The position numbers and the translations under genes were made by a program. A DNA stretch of 64,000 nt, from positions 62,001-126,000 of the forward strand of contig JAULSU010000002.1 in NCBI GenBank assembly GCA_030512335.1, written 5' to 3'. Every line of letters starts with the position of its first letter. Positions within the stretch are counted from its first letter, which is position 1. Shown here one piece after another: positions 42,459-53,570 of the stretch. The DNA comes from Immersiella caudata (taxonomy: Eukaryota > Ascomycota > Sordariomycetes > Sordariales > Lasiosphaeriaceae). Under the pieces are notes generated by a model. It was not told the DNA's origin and searched no databases. It saw nothing but the letters and a program-made list of their open reading frames with translations.

Positions 42459-44203
42459 ATGGCGGTTCTCGATTTCCCTGGCGAAGTTTTGCCGCTCGAC
42501 AAGGATCAGCAAGCAAAACTCCGCAAGTTCCTCCACCCCGCCCAAATTCTCCTCGCGTCTCTCAACGATATCTGTCCCCGAGGGCCTCCCCGGAAGCCGT
42601 CAGATGCACCGCCAAACCCGAACCAGTCTCTCGAGGAGAAGTTCCACACCTTTGTCAATAAGCTCGCTCAGATCTGCGACTTTGAGCCCAAGGGCGATAC
42701 CATCACAGCGATGGCCATCATCATGCACGATGGAAAAGTGACTTACCTCCTAGCATCGAACCGCAGAGGGCAAGGCGCCCTGAACAACGCTCGAAAGGGG
42801 CTGGGGCAGGTTTTGGGGATTCTCAAGGCGAATCTCGAGGCACCGGCCAGCTTGAAGGAGTCGGACGAAGTGGTGGGACGGAAGCTTATGGAAAGGATCC
42901 TTTGGTGGAACAAGGTCCGCGTGCGATCTTACTTGACGGCTCTCGTCGGGGAGCTGAAGAAATGCATGGAAAGATGCGATGTCAGCACTCCAGAAGGACA
43001 AGCCGCGATGGCTGGATTGGACGGCATGAGGAAGACACTGCCGGATTTGGGACTGGGTGGTCAAAAGACCGAGATCTGTATGTTCGTCATGCCTCCTAAG
43101 CTGAGGTTGCCGATTGGCTAATGCATCCACTCAACACAGACATCGAAGCTACGATCCAATGCATCAAAGCGATCCATGCCAACCGACGATCCCCTCTCCA
43201 ACGCTACATCGACGCGCGCGCCGCGGAAGACCACACCATGGTCAAGGGAGGAAGTTGGTCCAACCTACAGCACGCTGCGGGTCGTCTCCTCTCCTACGAA
43301 TACGCGGTGCAGACCCTCATCGAAGCTCATCACACCTGGGCCAACACCGACCTTTTCCGGGACTACGAAATCGAATCCATCCGCTCTAGCAAGCCCTACG
43401 AGAACGTCAAAGATCTTCTTCTCCCTACCCCTGAAACCGCCGAAGCCATCATCAACCGCGCTCCTGGGTACGGCCGGGAACGCCTCGAGCAACTCAAGCA
43501 AGACGCAGTCGACCTCAACACCAAATACCAGCTCAATAACCGCCTCAAAGAGAGGTGGCATCTCAAAGCCATCAACCCCATCGTCCACGGTAAGCATAAC
43601 CCCACCCCCTTCATGTTCCCACCACGCCCTTCATGTCCCAAATTCCCTCCCACCCAAATCAGGTTCCAACCCCCAGGCCTAAGCTAACACCCCTTCGCAA
43701 CAGCCGAAATCCTCCTCCACTCCTACCTCGACTGCACCCCCGGCGGCATCCAACCCCCCCGCTTCTTCTCCAACATCCAATACATCGGCACCTCCAAGCC
43801 CATCTGCTGGATGTGCGAGCAACATTTCTCCATCATCTCCACCCCCGTTAAATTCCGCTCCGGCCATCCAAACACATATCTCAACTGGCGCTTACCTGAT
43901 TTATATGTGGATGTAAGGCCGATAGGTACGAGGAAGGACAGAGAGCAGATGGCGAGGGAGGGGTGGTGTCGGGATTTGGGGGAGATGAAGAGGAGGGTGT
44001 ATGCGGCGGTTGTGAGGTTGTTGCAGGAGAAGGTGAGCGAGTGGAAGAAGTTTGATTCGAATACGTACACGGATAGGATTAGGAATGGGAAGACGGGTGG
44101 TGAAGGGGGAAGTCTGGCGGAGAGTGTGTGGGCGCAGGTGGGGATGGGGGATGTTGGGGGGTTGGCGGGGTGGTTGGGGGGACTGGGGTTGGGGAAGGGA
44201 TGA
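42459..44203 (+). CDS. OTT_1508-like (cytidine deaminase superfamily) protein, three exons
   Basis: Exons 42459-43077, 43140-43589 and 43704-44203; introns of 62 nt (GTATGT...CAACACAG) and 114 nt (GTAAGC...CGCAACAG), both keeping frame; 522 aa. Start ATG 42459 follows a CCACT leader. Residues about 1-350 are helical and unrecognised. The C-terminal domain has the metal-site motifs of the OTT_1508-like family: VHAEILLHSYL (His-Ala-Glu, spanning the second splice junction) followed by QYIGTSKPICWMCEQHF (Ser-Lys-x2-Cys-x2-Cys). These are the HxE and CxxC of the deaminase fold, so a zinc-dependent catalytic site is plausible; the substrate is unknown. Fungal genomes often carry many copies. Its 3' end meets a truncated minus-strand gene. 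Confidence 0.75.
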
Positions 44204-45280
44204 GGGGGAAGGAGATGTATCTCAGCTAGCTTATCGAGGGACCTGTCGTGGTTAAAGATGTCCTTCAGGCACAGCGGCCAGTAGGCGTCTCCGTCGATGC
44301 CGCGGATTTCCAGTCTCAGCGCTTGTGCGCTTGAGATATCCAAACAATCCGAAAAGAAGTCAAAACGTGCGGTTAAGTCGGCGTCGTCCTCGTCTTCTGC
44401 GTCATCTTCGTCGGTGTTAGGCCTCTTATAGCTGTGTGTGAATATGAAGGTCTGTAAATGTTGCATCCCAGATGAGAAAAGGGCTTTTGAGTCTGGGACG
44501 AGGTCTGCCGATCCACGTATGGACGACAATTTGACGTTGAGGTGGTGAAGGGGTACGCCGGCGGCCCGGACGGAATCGATCACACGGGTGATGCATCGAA
44601 GGCTTGGTAGCTCGAGGGTGCTTTCCACTCGAGACCGGCGTGATGGTAATAGGATCTGGCTGCGAACGCTTTCCCATATGTCAGTTCCTGGGGCCATTAT
44701 GGGGCGTCGTCCAAAGATGATAAGACGGTAGAAGTCATCGTCAAATTCTAAGCTCCGAGCGCGCGGCATCCTGGCCATTGCGGACCCCAGAGTCTGATAG
44801 AAATCATCGCCTTGAAGAAGCGAGTCTTGGCGCTGGAGGTGTCTGAGATATTCCTGGTGGATTTCGTCAAGGTACAACACGCGATGTTCATCCTCCACAG
44901 ATCGTTCGCCTGACAACAGGCGATCTAGCGTAGCCACAAACACTTTTCCTTCGGCAATCAATTGCACCGCAACTTCTTCGGGGACCTTGTTGATTTCCCA
45001 AAGCCTGATTTCCTCGTGCGTGTTGATGGTTTTCTCGGTCTCGTCGGCATGGTAAGAAATAAAGCGCTCGATTTCGGTGAAGGAAGATTTATAAAACGCC
45101 ACCCTAACGCTGATAGTTAACGTGCACAACTTCCGAGATAGTGGGATGCTGAGATATTTCCTCTAAGCGTTTGAGCGACGAGCCCTCGTGTAGATTGAGA
45201 ATGACCACTGGACCTTGCGTGGAGGGGACACAATCGCAATCTTCTAGGGCTTTAAATAGCGTTATTTATTTCGACCCTTG
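44204..45280 (-). pseudogene. truncated F-box/LRR-type fungal protein
   Basis: A long frame from about 45115 down to 44204 encodes a typical fungal F-box-associated protein body (FYKSSFTEIERFISYHADE, AMARMPRARSLEFDD, LELPSLRCITRVIDSVRAAG, LRLEIRGIDG). Upstream, another frame carries the preceding part (GPVVILNLHEGSSLKRLEEI, SQHPTISEVVHV), so a frameshift lies near 45115. At 44204 the sense stops being family-like and the minus frame simply runs antisense through the deaminase gene, so the 3' third is missing. The abrupt end exactly at the deaminase stop suggests a rearrangement joint. An F-box itself is not visible, so the family call is moderate. Confidence 0.5.
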
Positions 45281-46949
45281 CCGCAACGGGGAGCTTTTCT
45301 TGTGTAAACAAGGGGCAGCGTGTTGTGCCTTGGGCACAGCAGCCTGTCTTGCGGGAAACCGGCTCCAGCTAAGGGTGGAGACCTGAAAGCCTGGGATGAA
45401 CATTGAGGATGGAACGAACGGCCAGCAGCGGCTCCTTCCACACGATCAAGTAGCGCCAGCCGCTCTTTCTCTTGCGGGCGGGGCCGCCTCGCGACCAGGC
45501 GCCCACCTGGTAATTTTCGCCTTTAAAGACGCGTTTGTTGACCTCAATCAGCCGCCTGCCTCGCGTCCAAACCTCTCCTTCGCACCACATACCACATACG
45601 GTGGGCTAGGTGCTCTCTTCACGCCTTGAAAAAACCAACCCCTATCAAGAACGCGATTTTCGTGGCCATTTTTTCCGCTGCTGCTTCGCACAACGTCACC
45701 CTCTCGTCCAGCCATCACACCGACCAACAAGAATGGATCCCCCTATCTACAACGTCAAGTTCCGCGTCGGCACGCAGTGCTCCCCGTTCAAGGCGGATGC
45801 AGCGCCAGCTGTCTGGTAACTTGGTCCGAAAAAATTCTCGGCACCTCTTTACGAGAACGGGCTGGGGCTCTTTTGCCCCCCTTTGTCCCTAGTCGGCACA
45901 CCAAGGATGGCAAAGAGTTGTCTCCCGCTGTTGTCTTTGTCACATGCCCCCCCTTCTGAATCAATTCATTTCCCCCTCATCTTGAACCTAGCATGATTTC
46001 GCTGCTGCCGAGGCACCAAGCAACGCTCCCCCCTGAAGCCAAGACTTTCCCCAGATTTATTCCTCGGATTCACATCCAAGCGAACGGTACCGTTGCATCG
46101 GGCTCAACAGCTCTACATTAGACTCAACCATCTCGATCTCGGAAAGGCACTTGCTCGTACGCTAGAGCCACTAAGAGCCGTGATACCGATGCGGTCACGA
46201 TCACGGGCTTTGAGAGGAATCTGGTTCGCCTGCCGGGCGGGAGATTGCGGGTGGGAAATGTGAAACGCATTTCAGCAATAGCGACCACAGTGTTGATCTT
46301 GCTTGTGATCTTGCTTGTGACTCACTGGCCCTGATGTGTTTGGATAGTGGTTCTTTTCTCTTCTTTTCTCTCAACCAAGAGAGCCAACATCGCAACGTGT
46401 TGGAATCCGAAAACGGTGGCATGGAAGCCAGGCTGGAATGTTGTCATATCTCGTCTTGACCTCAACAGCCGGAGCAACCTTCGCATTGTTGACAGTCACG
46501 CATGTAACCAAAATGAGGGGTAGCGGTGCTCTCCCACAGCACTGGTGGGATCATGATTCTGGGCTGAGGTAGTGGCCGGGAATGGAGAGGTGTGGCAATG
46601 ACCCGCTAACGACCAATTGGGTTATATGCTCCGTGCAGTGCGGTCCCTGGGGTAGTCTTTGGAGGCGTTCTAAATTGCTAAACTTCATTTCACATCATCA
46701 TGTCACGGATGCTGTTCACGCCGCAGAGGTGAATTGCATCAACACAAGGTGGTATCGAGAGTCTCCGGAGACGTTAGCGGGACGAAGGGCGGCGCATGTT
46801 TGACGGCTGGAAAGGATATAAGAAGTCGTGTCCTGTCGCTCAACAAAATGTTTTTGATCAGAACACCCAGTATCACAATCATCTTCACCTCCTACAGCAA
46901 CATCAAAGCTATCACCAGCCGACCCAAACAACCCACCAAACCTGTCAAC
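45281..46949. other. 1.65 kb without recognisable genes
   Basis: Only short overlapping frames; none has a signal peptide plus sensible composition, domain motif or splice signals. The last 150 bp form the promoter and leader of the CFEM gene. Confidence 0.4.
46817..46825 (+). promoter_or_regulatory. TATA-like element for the CFEM gene
   Basis: TATAAGAAG about 130 bp before the ATG at 46950. Confidence 0.35.
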
Positions 46950-47308
46950 ATGCGTTTCTCCACCATCGCCGTCACTGCTTTTGCCGCCTTTGCCTCCGCG
47001 AGCCCTTTGGTCAAGCGTCAGGACGTGGATACCTGCCCTCAGGTTGCTGACATTCCCGAATGCGGTGTAAGTGCCACTTCCCTATCCATGGAATGAAGGT
47101 AAACTAATGAGTAGCAAAGGCAACCTGCATCTTCGCTGCCTTCGACGATCTGGGCTGTGCTGAAACCGACTATGCCTGCGGCTGCAGCCAGTTCGATGAG
47201 CTCCGCTCCAAAGCTGCACTCTGTGTCATTGGTGCCTGCGGTCTCGGTGGTGCCGGGGCTGTTGTTGAGGCTGCTCAGGCTGTTTGCGATGCGTGCGCTT
47301 CTCCCTGA
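46950..47308 (+). CDS. secreted CFEM-domain protein
   Basis: Exons 46950-47066 and 47120-47308, 53-nt intron (donor GTAAGT, branch ACTAATG, acceptor CAAAG), 101 aa. Signal peptide at residues 1-18, then Lys22-Arg23, a Kex2-like site. The mature chain is one CFEM domain: cysteines at 29, 38, 42, 52, 59, 61, 74, 79, 95 and 98 (ten, against the usual eight). Asp56 in AETDYACGC is at the position used for heme-iron binding in characterised CFEM proteins. No C-terminal GPI signal, so it is probably a free extracellular protein, involved either in heme/iron capture or, in plant-associated fungi, as an effector. The intron lies directly after the second cysteine, a common place in this family. Confidence 0.85.
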
Positions 47309-47485
47309 GAGGTGAGGGGTTATGATGTTATGAGGGATGGAACGTGTGGAGTGAAGGGGGCTGTATCGTAGTCGGTGTCATGTGGAACGAATCGATCACA
47401 ATAAGCTTCCATTTCCATATATCGCGGGCGTGACGTTACCTACTCCTACCCAGTATTTACTTTCCCTGACTGTCATGTTCGTAAA

Positions 47486-47866
47486 TCACTCCGCAGTAGG
47501 CCTCCTGACCAACATCCCACCAATCTCAAGTACCACATGCAACAGACGCCCAATTTCCTCAATCTCAGAATCCGCACAATCAAGGAGAACCTTCACCTCC
47601 ACATCCCGCTTCACCAAGTCCGCCGTCAAAAAGACACCGACCACGCCCGCACCCACAGCACTGCCACGGAAGACATCCACACCTTCACCATCTCCGCCGG
47701 TGGTGTTGCCCAGATAGCCGTAGTCAACTGGGTAAGCCGCGTCGGGTATGCGCGGGTGCCTGCTGGCCTTTGGGCGGTCGACGATGAACTCTGAGGAGGA
47801 ACACAGCTGGTCGAGTTTGGCGAAGAAGGCTGCTTCGCGAGACATGTTGAAAGGGATGCCCGTCAT
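47486..47866 (-). CDS. inorganic pyrophosphatase-like small protein
   Basis: Intronless, 126 aa (119 if the second ATG at 47845 is used). The sequence contains SEFIVDRPKASRHPRIPDAA, YPVDYGYLGNTTGGDGEGVD and VFRGSAVGAG. These match the active-site layout of family I inorganic pyrophosphatase (Glu, Lys, Arg, Tyr-x-x-Asp-Tyr-Gly-Tyr and Asp-Gly-x-x-x-Asp). The overall length is that of the short 'pyrophosphatase-like' group seen in bacteria and fungi, not the 280-aa housekeeping enzyme. It would hydrolyse pyrophosphate or a related phosphate ester in the cytosol. The composition of the coding strand is G-rich. It is intact, sitting between the CFEM gene and the HeLo-like/ankyrin gene. Confidence 0.7.
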   Translation of the reverse strand: MTGIPFNMSREAAFFAKLDQLCSSSEFIVDRPKASRHPRIPDAAYPVDYGYLGNTTGGDGEGVDVFRGSAVGAGVVGVFLTADLVKRDVEVKVLLDCADSEIEEIGRLLHVVLEIGGMLVRRPTAE

Positions 47867-48116
47867 TGGGAGGGATTTGGAGCTTTGCTTGTTGTGGAGT
47901 TGACAAACCTCGCAAGGAAGGAGAGAGGGCCCTGTGCTGAGGATGGTGTATATATTGCAGGACGTATTAGGTCCCAGGGTGATATCCTGCTGCCTAGTGT
48001 CAAGGCAGCAGTGGTTGTGTAAATACTGACAGGAACTCCTGTGCCATAGCTCGGACTTAATCCGTCACTCAAATACCTCCTGGGGGTCCCATTTTCCCAT
48101 TTCGACGCAATTCCAT

Positions 48117-49775
48117 CTAAACTTCCCAAACTCCCTCCATACCCACCCTATACCTTTCTTTCTCGCCCCTCTCAACATACATCACCACCCCCAATTCCTC
48201 CTCTTCCACATCCAACTCAATCTCCACCCCGCACCCGCCCCTGAGACCCTTGCTCTCTGGCTCCAACGGAAACCACATCACAGCTTTCTCAAACTCGGTC
48301 AGAACCTCTATCTCCGGGAGAACAAAGCACTCCAGATAGGCTACACGGAATCGCCTCGGGTTAAAGATGTCCTTGATCAAACCATGGAGGTTCCGTTGGA
48401 GATTGGATATCGCGACGCTGCTTAACGGACGGTGGATTACGGGGTTGAGCAGAGGGAGGAGATGCTTCGCATTGCGGCCGCGGGCGATATCGTAGGGGGT
48501 GCTGCGGGCGGGGGTTTCTTGTGAGTTGTTTAGGGTTCGGGATAGTCCTATGCAGTGGCATAATTAGCACGAGGCCTCGATGAAAGGGTGGGGAAGGTGA
48601 TAGTTGAGGGCATACTCCACGCTCCAAGATGGAGAAGACGCTTCACGACGTCTTGGCTGGCACCGTGCCATGCTGCTTGGTGAAGGGCGTTGAATCCTGA
48701 ACCCTTGTGCTGGCCCGAGCCAGTCCCTACGAACATCAGTCTTAACTTCACGTTGGCGGTCTGAACAGAGTTGCAAGGACTCACAAATTCGCCAGCAGTT
48801 GACCCAGCCCATACGACCCACTGCTTCAAGATTCTCCAACTCCACGACCAGCTTCCCCCATTCACCCCAGTAGTTGAAGTTGGCGATTTTGGCTCTCGTT
48901 ACGAAATAGCCACCCATATCGTCCGCACGCTGGCCTGGCTTGAGCGTGACCTGGCCATACCAAGCAATAAGGTTGTTGTCTCTTCGCTCGTCCAGGCTCA
49001 TCTCTCCCATACAAGAACCTAGCTCGGTATTGCCAAGCATGGACTCTGTGTACTCGTGGATATTGTCGAGGTAGCGCTGCAACATCTCTGCGCGCCCCTT
49101 CATCAAGTCGTCGTCCTTCTCCTTCAGGGACACATTTTCGATAACAGGACCAGCCTCTTTCTCACCAACCAGTGTCTCCTCACCTCCCACCACCGTCGCC
49201 ATACCCTGCTCACTCCCCTTGATAGCTAAACCCGCAACTAGCTCCCTCATCTCCCTCATCTCTCTCTTCAAATCCTCGATCCCCTAAACATCCCTGCGCA
49301 CATCCTCCACACTGTCTCGAATCGCCGTCGTATCTTCCTTCACGCCGGCCACATCCCCTCGGATCGCCTTGAACGTCGGAATAGAAACCATCTGAACCGC
49401 CAATCCCAGACTTCCCCGATGCGCCTCGAGGGACGCCCGCAAGTCGTCAACCTCCTCCCTGACCACGACCACCCATTTGATCTTGCCCACCACCCCTCGC
49501 TTTTCCAATTCTTTGATTCGCTCATGGATGCGATTCACCAGAACTTGGGAACTTGAGATGATAGAGAGGATCTGCGTCTGAATGGGCGGAGGGATCAACT
49601 CGGTGTCGTTGCTATGAGACTGAAGTAAGCGGACTACCATTTCGAGTTCGGTGAGTTCGTTCGTGATGAGCTCCTGATCCTTGGGCGCGTCGATTACTGA
49701 GCGGATGAACAGAATCGTCTCAGTGACGGCACAGAGGAGCCCGATGCAGCCTGATGCCACGCTTCCAGGATCCAT
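48117..49775 (-). pseudogene. HeLo-like N-terminal domain plus ankyrin protein, one in-frame TAG
   Basis: Start ATG 49775 (CAAGATGGAT). Residues 1-160 are an all-helical fungal N-terminal domain of the HeLo-like/PigL_N kind (MDPGSVASGCIGLLCAVTET, REEVDDLRASLEAHRGSLGL). A TAG at 49284-49286 interrupts the frame, which then resumes unchanged (GIEDLKREMREMRELVAGLA). Two introns restore the rest exactly: 48727-48784 (GTGAGT...TTCGTAG) and 48548-48615 (GTATGC...TGCTAATTA...GCATAG). They join GFNALHQAAWHGASQDVVKR to LLHLGAW and then STPYDIARGRNAKHLLPLL, the ankyrin part, followed by the usual C-terminal region (LECFVLPEIEVLTEFEKAVM) to the stop at 48117. HeLo-like domains form membrane-disrupting assemblies in fungal cell death. 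Apart from the single TAG the gene is complete. Confidence 0.72.
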
Positions 49776-50308
49776 CTTGGTGAGATTCTGTGTTGAGGAT
49801 GCGGTTTGGGAAGGAAGTGGCACTGGAATGGAGGAAGATGGAAGTTGACAGATTTGCAATCGTTCAGCTCAGCTCGGGTCAGAATCATTGCGATAAAATC
49901 TGCGGAGCAGGCAGCCATACCGCCTGAGCGGAAGGTGGGCGGACGAATCAAGGCGTGTGGTTGTGTCGTACAGACAAAATTTCCCCGCGCTGTGACGAAT
50001 CACGACAGCAAGCTCAGTTCGGGGAGGTTTGGTCCAGACATGAACGGCCAACCCAGGGGTATATCAAGGTTGGTTTGACAAGCAGAGGCCACTATTGTCC
50101 CAAAGGGACGCCTGAACAGGCCAGCAGTGAGCCCCCTGTGTGGAATCCAACCTCAAACCCCGTAACATCCCGTGATGTTCAAGCTTCTCAGGGTGCAACC
50201 ACCAGAGTCTCTAGAGTGCAGCGATATCACTTCTGCACACGGGGCCACAGTGTCAGTCAGTTGCAAGGTCTCGTGCGTTTCAAGGGGCTTCTCATCTACA
50301 ATCCCGTG
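49776..50308. other. intergenic, no gene seen
   Basis: About 530 bp, promoter side of the HeLo-like/ankyrin gene. No supported frame. Confidence 0.4.
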
Positions 50309-50485
50309 TCAATGTATAACGGGCTCAGGCTTCCGCAACTCGACCAACGCCAGGACAGCGCCTGGAACGCCGACCATCGGAGCGAATATCCCCAGGATGG
50401 CAACCACGATGATTGGGACGCTCCAATGACTTGATGCATCAGACTCCGAGGAATTGAAGAGCATAGATTTGTCGGGGATGTGCAT
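50309..50485 (-). CDS. small membrane protein (58 aa)
   Basis: Frame of 58 codons from ATG 50485 (CAAAATGCAC); a longer version to 50587 adds 34 residues without clear features. One or two hydrophobic spans (WSVPIIVVAILGIFAPMVG, then VPGAVLALVELRKPEP) with a basic end. Such tiny 'PxIVxAILG ... GVPxAVLA' proteins recur in fungal genomes; the role is unknown. Short, so confidence is limited. Confidence 0.4.
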   Translation of the reverse strand: MHIPDKSMLFNSSESDASSHWSVPIIVVAILGIFAPMVGVPGAVLALVELRKPEPVIH

Positions 50486-52049
50486 TTTGGTGGATGAGGG
50501 TTCGGTTTTGGGGAGTTCGCAAAGGGTAACTCGGTGTTGGTAATGTTGTCGAAGAGCTGGCGTGGGACACATTGAAAGCTCCTGCAAGTATAATTTAATG
50601 GCTTTTGTCGAGTTTCATGCTAGTTAGCCGTTCTGGTGGAAAGGTGGGATGATAGTGATATAGTACCTGTCTCGAAGGAATGGGATGGGGCGCCACAATC
50701 GATTGCTGAGCGGTAATTACGTTGTGAAGTGAGCTCGAGTCAGCGCCTTTGCCCGGATTGAAAGAATGCAGGAGTAATCCCGGACTCTGAAATCAATTCC
50801 AAATCGATTTCATGGCATTGGTTGCGTCCCCGAGTCTCCCCGACCAGCTTCACAAACAAACCTCCAAACACACCTCAAAGGCACCCGGGACGACGGGTGA
50901 GGTACCTCGAGCTGCCAATCCGGACACGAGATCTGAGCCAATAGGTAGGTGGGTATAAATGCGCTCTGGTGGCCTCGGGTATCAGACGCTGCTGGCTGCC
51001 AGGAACTTGGGTGGCAGTTGTGTGTCAATGTCTTGGGCAACGTTGTTTGTCTTCTCCACTACTTGCTAGGTCTAAACCGTGTAAAAACGCTCGGCCTCCG
51101 AGTCGTGCGTCCGAAAACCCCGATAAGTAAAGGGTCTTAGAGCGTGGGACCTTACCGGACCAGTATTGTTGGGAGTTTGAACAGTTGGGATTGTTCGAGC
51201 CGGAGCTGCGATTCCAGTCCGATCAAGCCCCAACTGCCCGATCGATCACATCTCAGCATGGCTCGCACATCTGAAACATGCATTTGCTGCTAAATGATGT
51301 TGAGTAGCTTCTGTAATGTGACAAGCATGGCTAAGCGGAACCCCAATCACAGCCCAGGTGTGACAATGCATCCGGTCAGGGCGGAAGGCTTGCTCAGTCC
51401 TGACCGCTTTCATATTCGAGTGAACTGCCTTTAATGACAGGATTCAGAAATTGGAACAGCGTTGCCAGGGGTCAAACATCGATGTTCAGTCCGCATTCAG
51501 TTCTAGGGGCTGGGACCAATCCAACTTACTCTTGTTAGTATTTGTCCTAGGCAGGAACGTAACATTGCACTTAAAGTATCCCGCTAACGCCTGAGTACTA
51601 GGCGCCCTGCACCTCATTTCCAGCCAGACACGGGTCAGAGGCAACTCACCCCTGAAGAGTTTGAGATCCACGCCCACTTTCTCATCTTGAGACTTCAGAA
51701 ATCCAAGCATCGGCGCTACGTGTGTGTCGCCGATCTTCCAAGCGCGGCTGATACCATGAACCGAATAAATTTCGGAGTCGAATGGCCAATGCAGAGACAG
51801 TTCGACTTTGACTCGATATACGAGTGGAGAGAACATTTGAACTGCCGTGGTGCAACTCACGCCGCAAAATTATTAGGGCTCGTTCCTGCCCGCTGTAGCT
51901 CCGACCGCGCCGTGTTCTTGCATGGCCCAACGGCGGTCCAAAGTTGCAATTACCCGGCCCTCGCACCCAACAAACTTGATCCGCTCTGTTCGCCAGTGTT
52001 GTGCATTCATCATTTCAACAACGCAAAGACAACTGCGCGATCATTCTCC
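50486..52049. other. 1.56 kb with one unassigned ORF
   Basis: A minus-strand 124-codon frame (51486-51860; contains RVKVELSLHWPFDSEIYSVH) has several donor-like GTGAGT/GTAAGT sites within and next to it, so it may be part of a spliced gene or relic; I cannot build a full model or name a family. The MFS promoter lies in 51900-52049. Confidence 0.3.
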
Positions 52050-53570
52050 ATGGACTCGGAAACCTCGCCTCTTCTTGGCCAGCACCGACCGACCGAAGCG
52101 CGCGACGACCATGGCGGGGCCGACTCAGATAACACGGCGCGGCGACCCAACATCGTCATCCTCCTCATCGCATTCATCATTTTCACCCAGTCCACATCGG
52201 GCGCGCTCGCGGCGGTACCACTGACCCGACTCATGGAGGACGCTATCTGCCGACGGTACTACAGCAATCGCAGCGACAAAATCCCCATCGACGAGGGACG
52301 CTGCAAAGTCGACGACGTGCAATCCGACCTGGCCTATCTGAACGGCTTCATCTCAGCCCTCGAAGCCGTTGTCGGGCTGCTCGTCGCTCTTCCCTACGGT
52401 GTGCTTGCCGACAAGGTCGGTCGCAAGACTGTCATGGTCCTTGGCTCGGTCGGCAGTTTTCTTTCTCTGCTCTGGGTTTTGCTCGTGTTGCGACTAGAAC
52501 CGTACATCCCCGTTCACGCGCTGCTCGTTAGCCCGGCATTTCTAGTCATCGGTGGAGGGAACGGCGCGATTATTGCTGCGTTTTATGCAACCATTTCCGA
52601 TATAGTCTCCGAAGTCGACAGAGCCTCCGCCTTCTTTTTCCTCTCCTTCGCCGCACTGATGGGCCCCTTCGTTGGACCAGTCTTGTCGTCCTTCTTGATG
52701 CAACGAGCCTCGCCGTGGGTGCCGCTCCTTTTGACAGCTGCCATTGCGCTTCTCGGACTCGGCATCATCGCCTTCATCCCGGAAACATTGGCTCCGCCCA
52801 AGGCAGACGACGACGAACAGGATTCAGAAGAGCCACCAGTCAACACAAACGGAAGCATATCCTCCACCATCTCGAACCATATCCGCAGCTCGCTATCCCG
52901 CCTCGCTAAATCGGCCAGCATGCTCAAGACCTGGTCCTTGATCCTCATCCTCTCGACTTTCATGATCCAAGACATAGAGCTCGTCGCCACCAGCCAATTC
53001 TTCGTCCAGTACGTGAGCAAACGCTTCGACTGGTCGCTCGCTGAAGCAGGCTACCTCCTCTCCATCCGCGGAACCATCAACATCATCCTACTTCTCGTTA
53101 TCCTCCCGGGCCTGTCTCGACTTCTCGTTTCGTCGACGACGCCGCTCCAACTCTCCCCTGCGCGCCGGGATCTTGTGCTCGCACAAGTATCTGCTATCTT
53201 CTTGGCTGTCGGGGCGTTCCTTCTAGCTGGACCCTCTGTCTCACTTGTGATAGCCGGTCTGGCGCTGAACACGTTGGGGTCGGGTCTCTCCTCGCTTTGT
53301 CGGTCTCTGGCCACGACGTACGTCGACGCGCAGCATACTACATCGCTATACTCACTTATTAGCATCGCCGACGTCATCGGATCGCTTTACGCGGGACCTT
53401 CACTGGCTTGGCTGTTTCATACCGGAATGCGGCTGGGCGGGCTGTGGCTTGGGCTGCCGTACGTGGGATTGGCGTCGCTACTGGCGTTGGCTGCGATGGC
53501 ATTGGCATTTGTGAGGATTATGGGTGCGTCTGCAACCCACCAAGTTGATTCGGGGGACGGGGAGGAATGA
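52050..53570 (+). CDS. MFS transporter (DHA1-like, 12 membrane spans)
   Basis: Intronless, 506 aa from ATG 52050 (MDSETSPLL; the in-frame upstream region is not protein-like). The Asp/Glu-rich N-terminal tail is followed by twelve hydrophobic spans. The loop after TM2 is GVLADKVGRKTVMVLG (about residues 117-130), the motif A of the drug:H+ antiporter-1 family. A large charged loop (about 240-290, PPKADDDEQDSEEPP) separates the halves. Before TM2 is the ascomycete-type segment with CRRYY and DEGRCKVDDVQ. Such carriers export drugs, toxins or secondary metabolites. It lies 1.5 kb from the RiPP-type cluster at 55-61 kb and could export its product, but there is no direct evidence. Confidence 0.85.
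   Translation: MDSETSPLLGQHRPTEARDDHGGADSDNTARRPNIVILLIAFIIFTQSTSGALAAVPLTRLMEDAICRRYYSNRSDKIPIDEGRCKVDDVQSDLAYLNGFISALEAVVGLLVALPYGVLADKVGRKTVMVLGSVGSFLSLLWVLLVLRLEPYIPVHALLVSPAFLVIGGGNGAIIAAFYATISDIVSEVDRASAFFFLSFAALMGPFVGPVLSSFLMQRASPWVPLLLTAAIALLGLGIIAFIPETLAPPKADDDEQDSEEPPVNTNGSISSTISNHIRSSLSRLAKSASMLKTWSLILILSTFMIQDIELVATSQFFVQYVSKRFDWSLAEAGYLLSIRGTINIILLLVILPGLSRLLVSSTTPLQLSPARRDLVLAQVSAIFLAVGAFLLAGPSVSLVIAGLALNTLGSGLSSLCRSLATTYVDAQHTTSLYSLISIADVIGSLYAGPSLAWLFHTGMRLGGLWLGLPYVGLASLLALAAMALAFVRIMGASATHQVDSGDGEE

Noticed and set aside
43723..44203. C-terminal half of a 468-codon minus-strand frame
   Set aside because: Antisense shadow of exon 3 of the deaminase gene; Pro/Ser-rich and not family-like.
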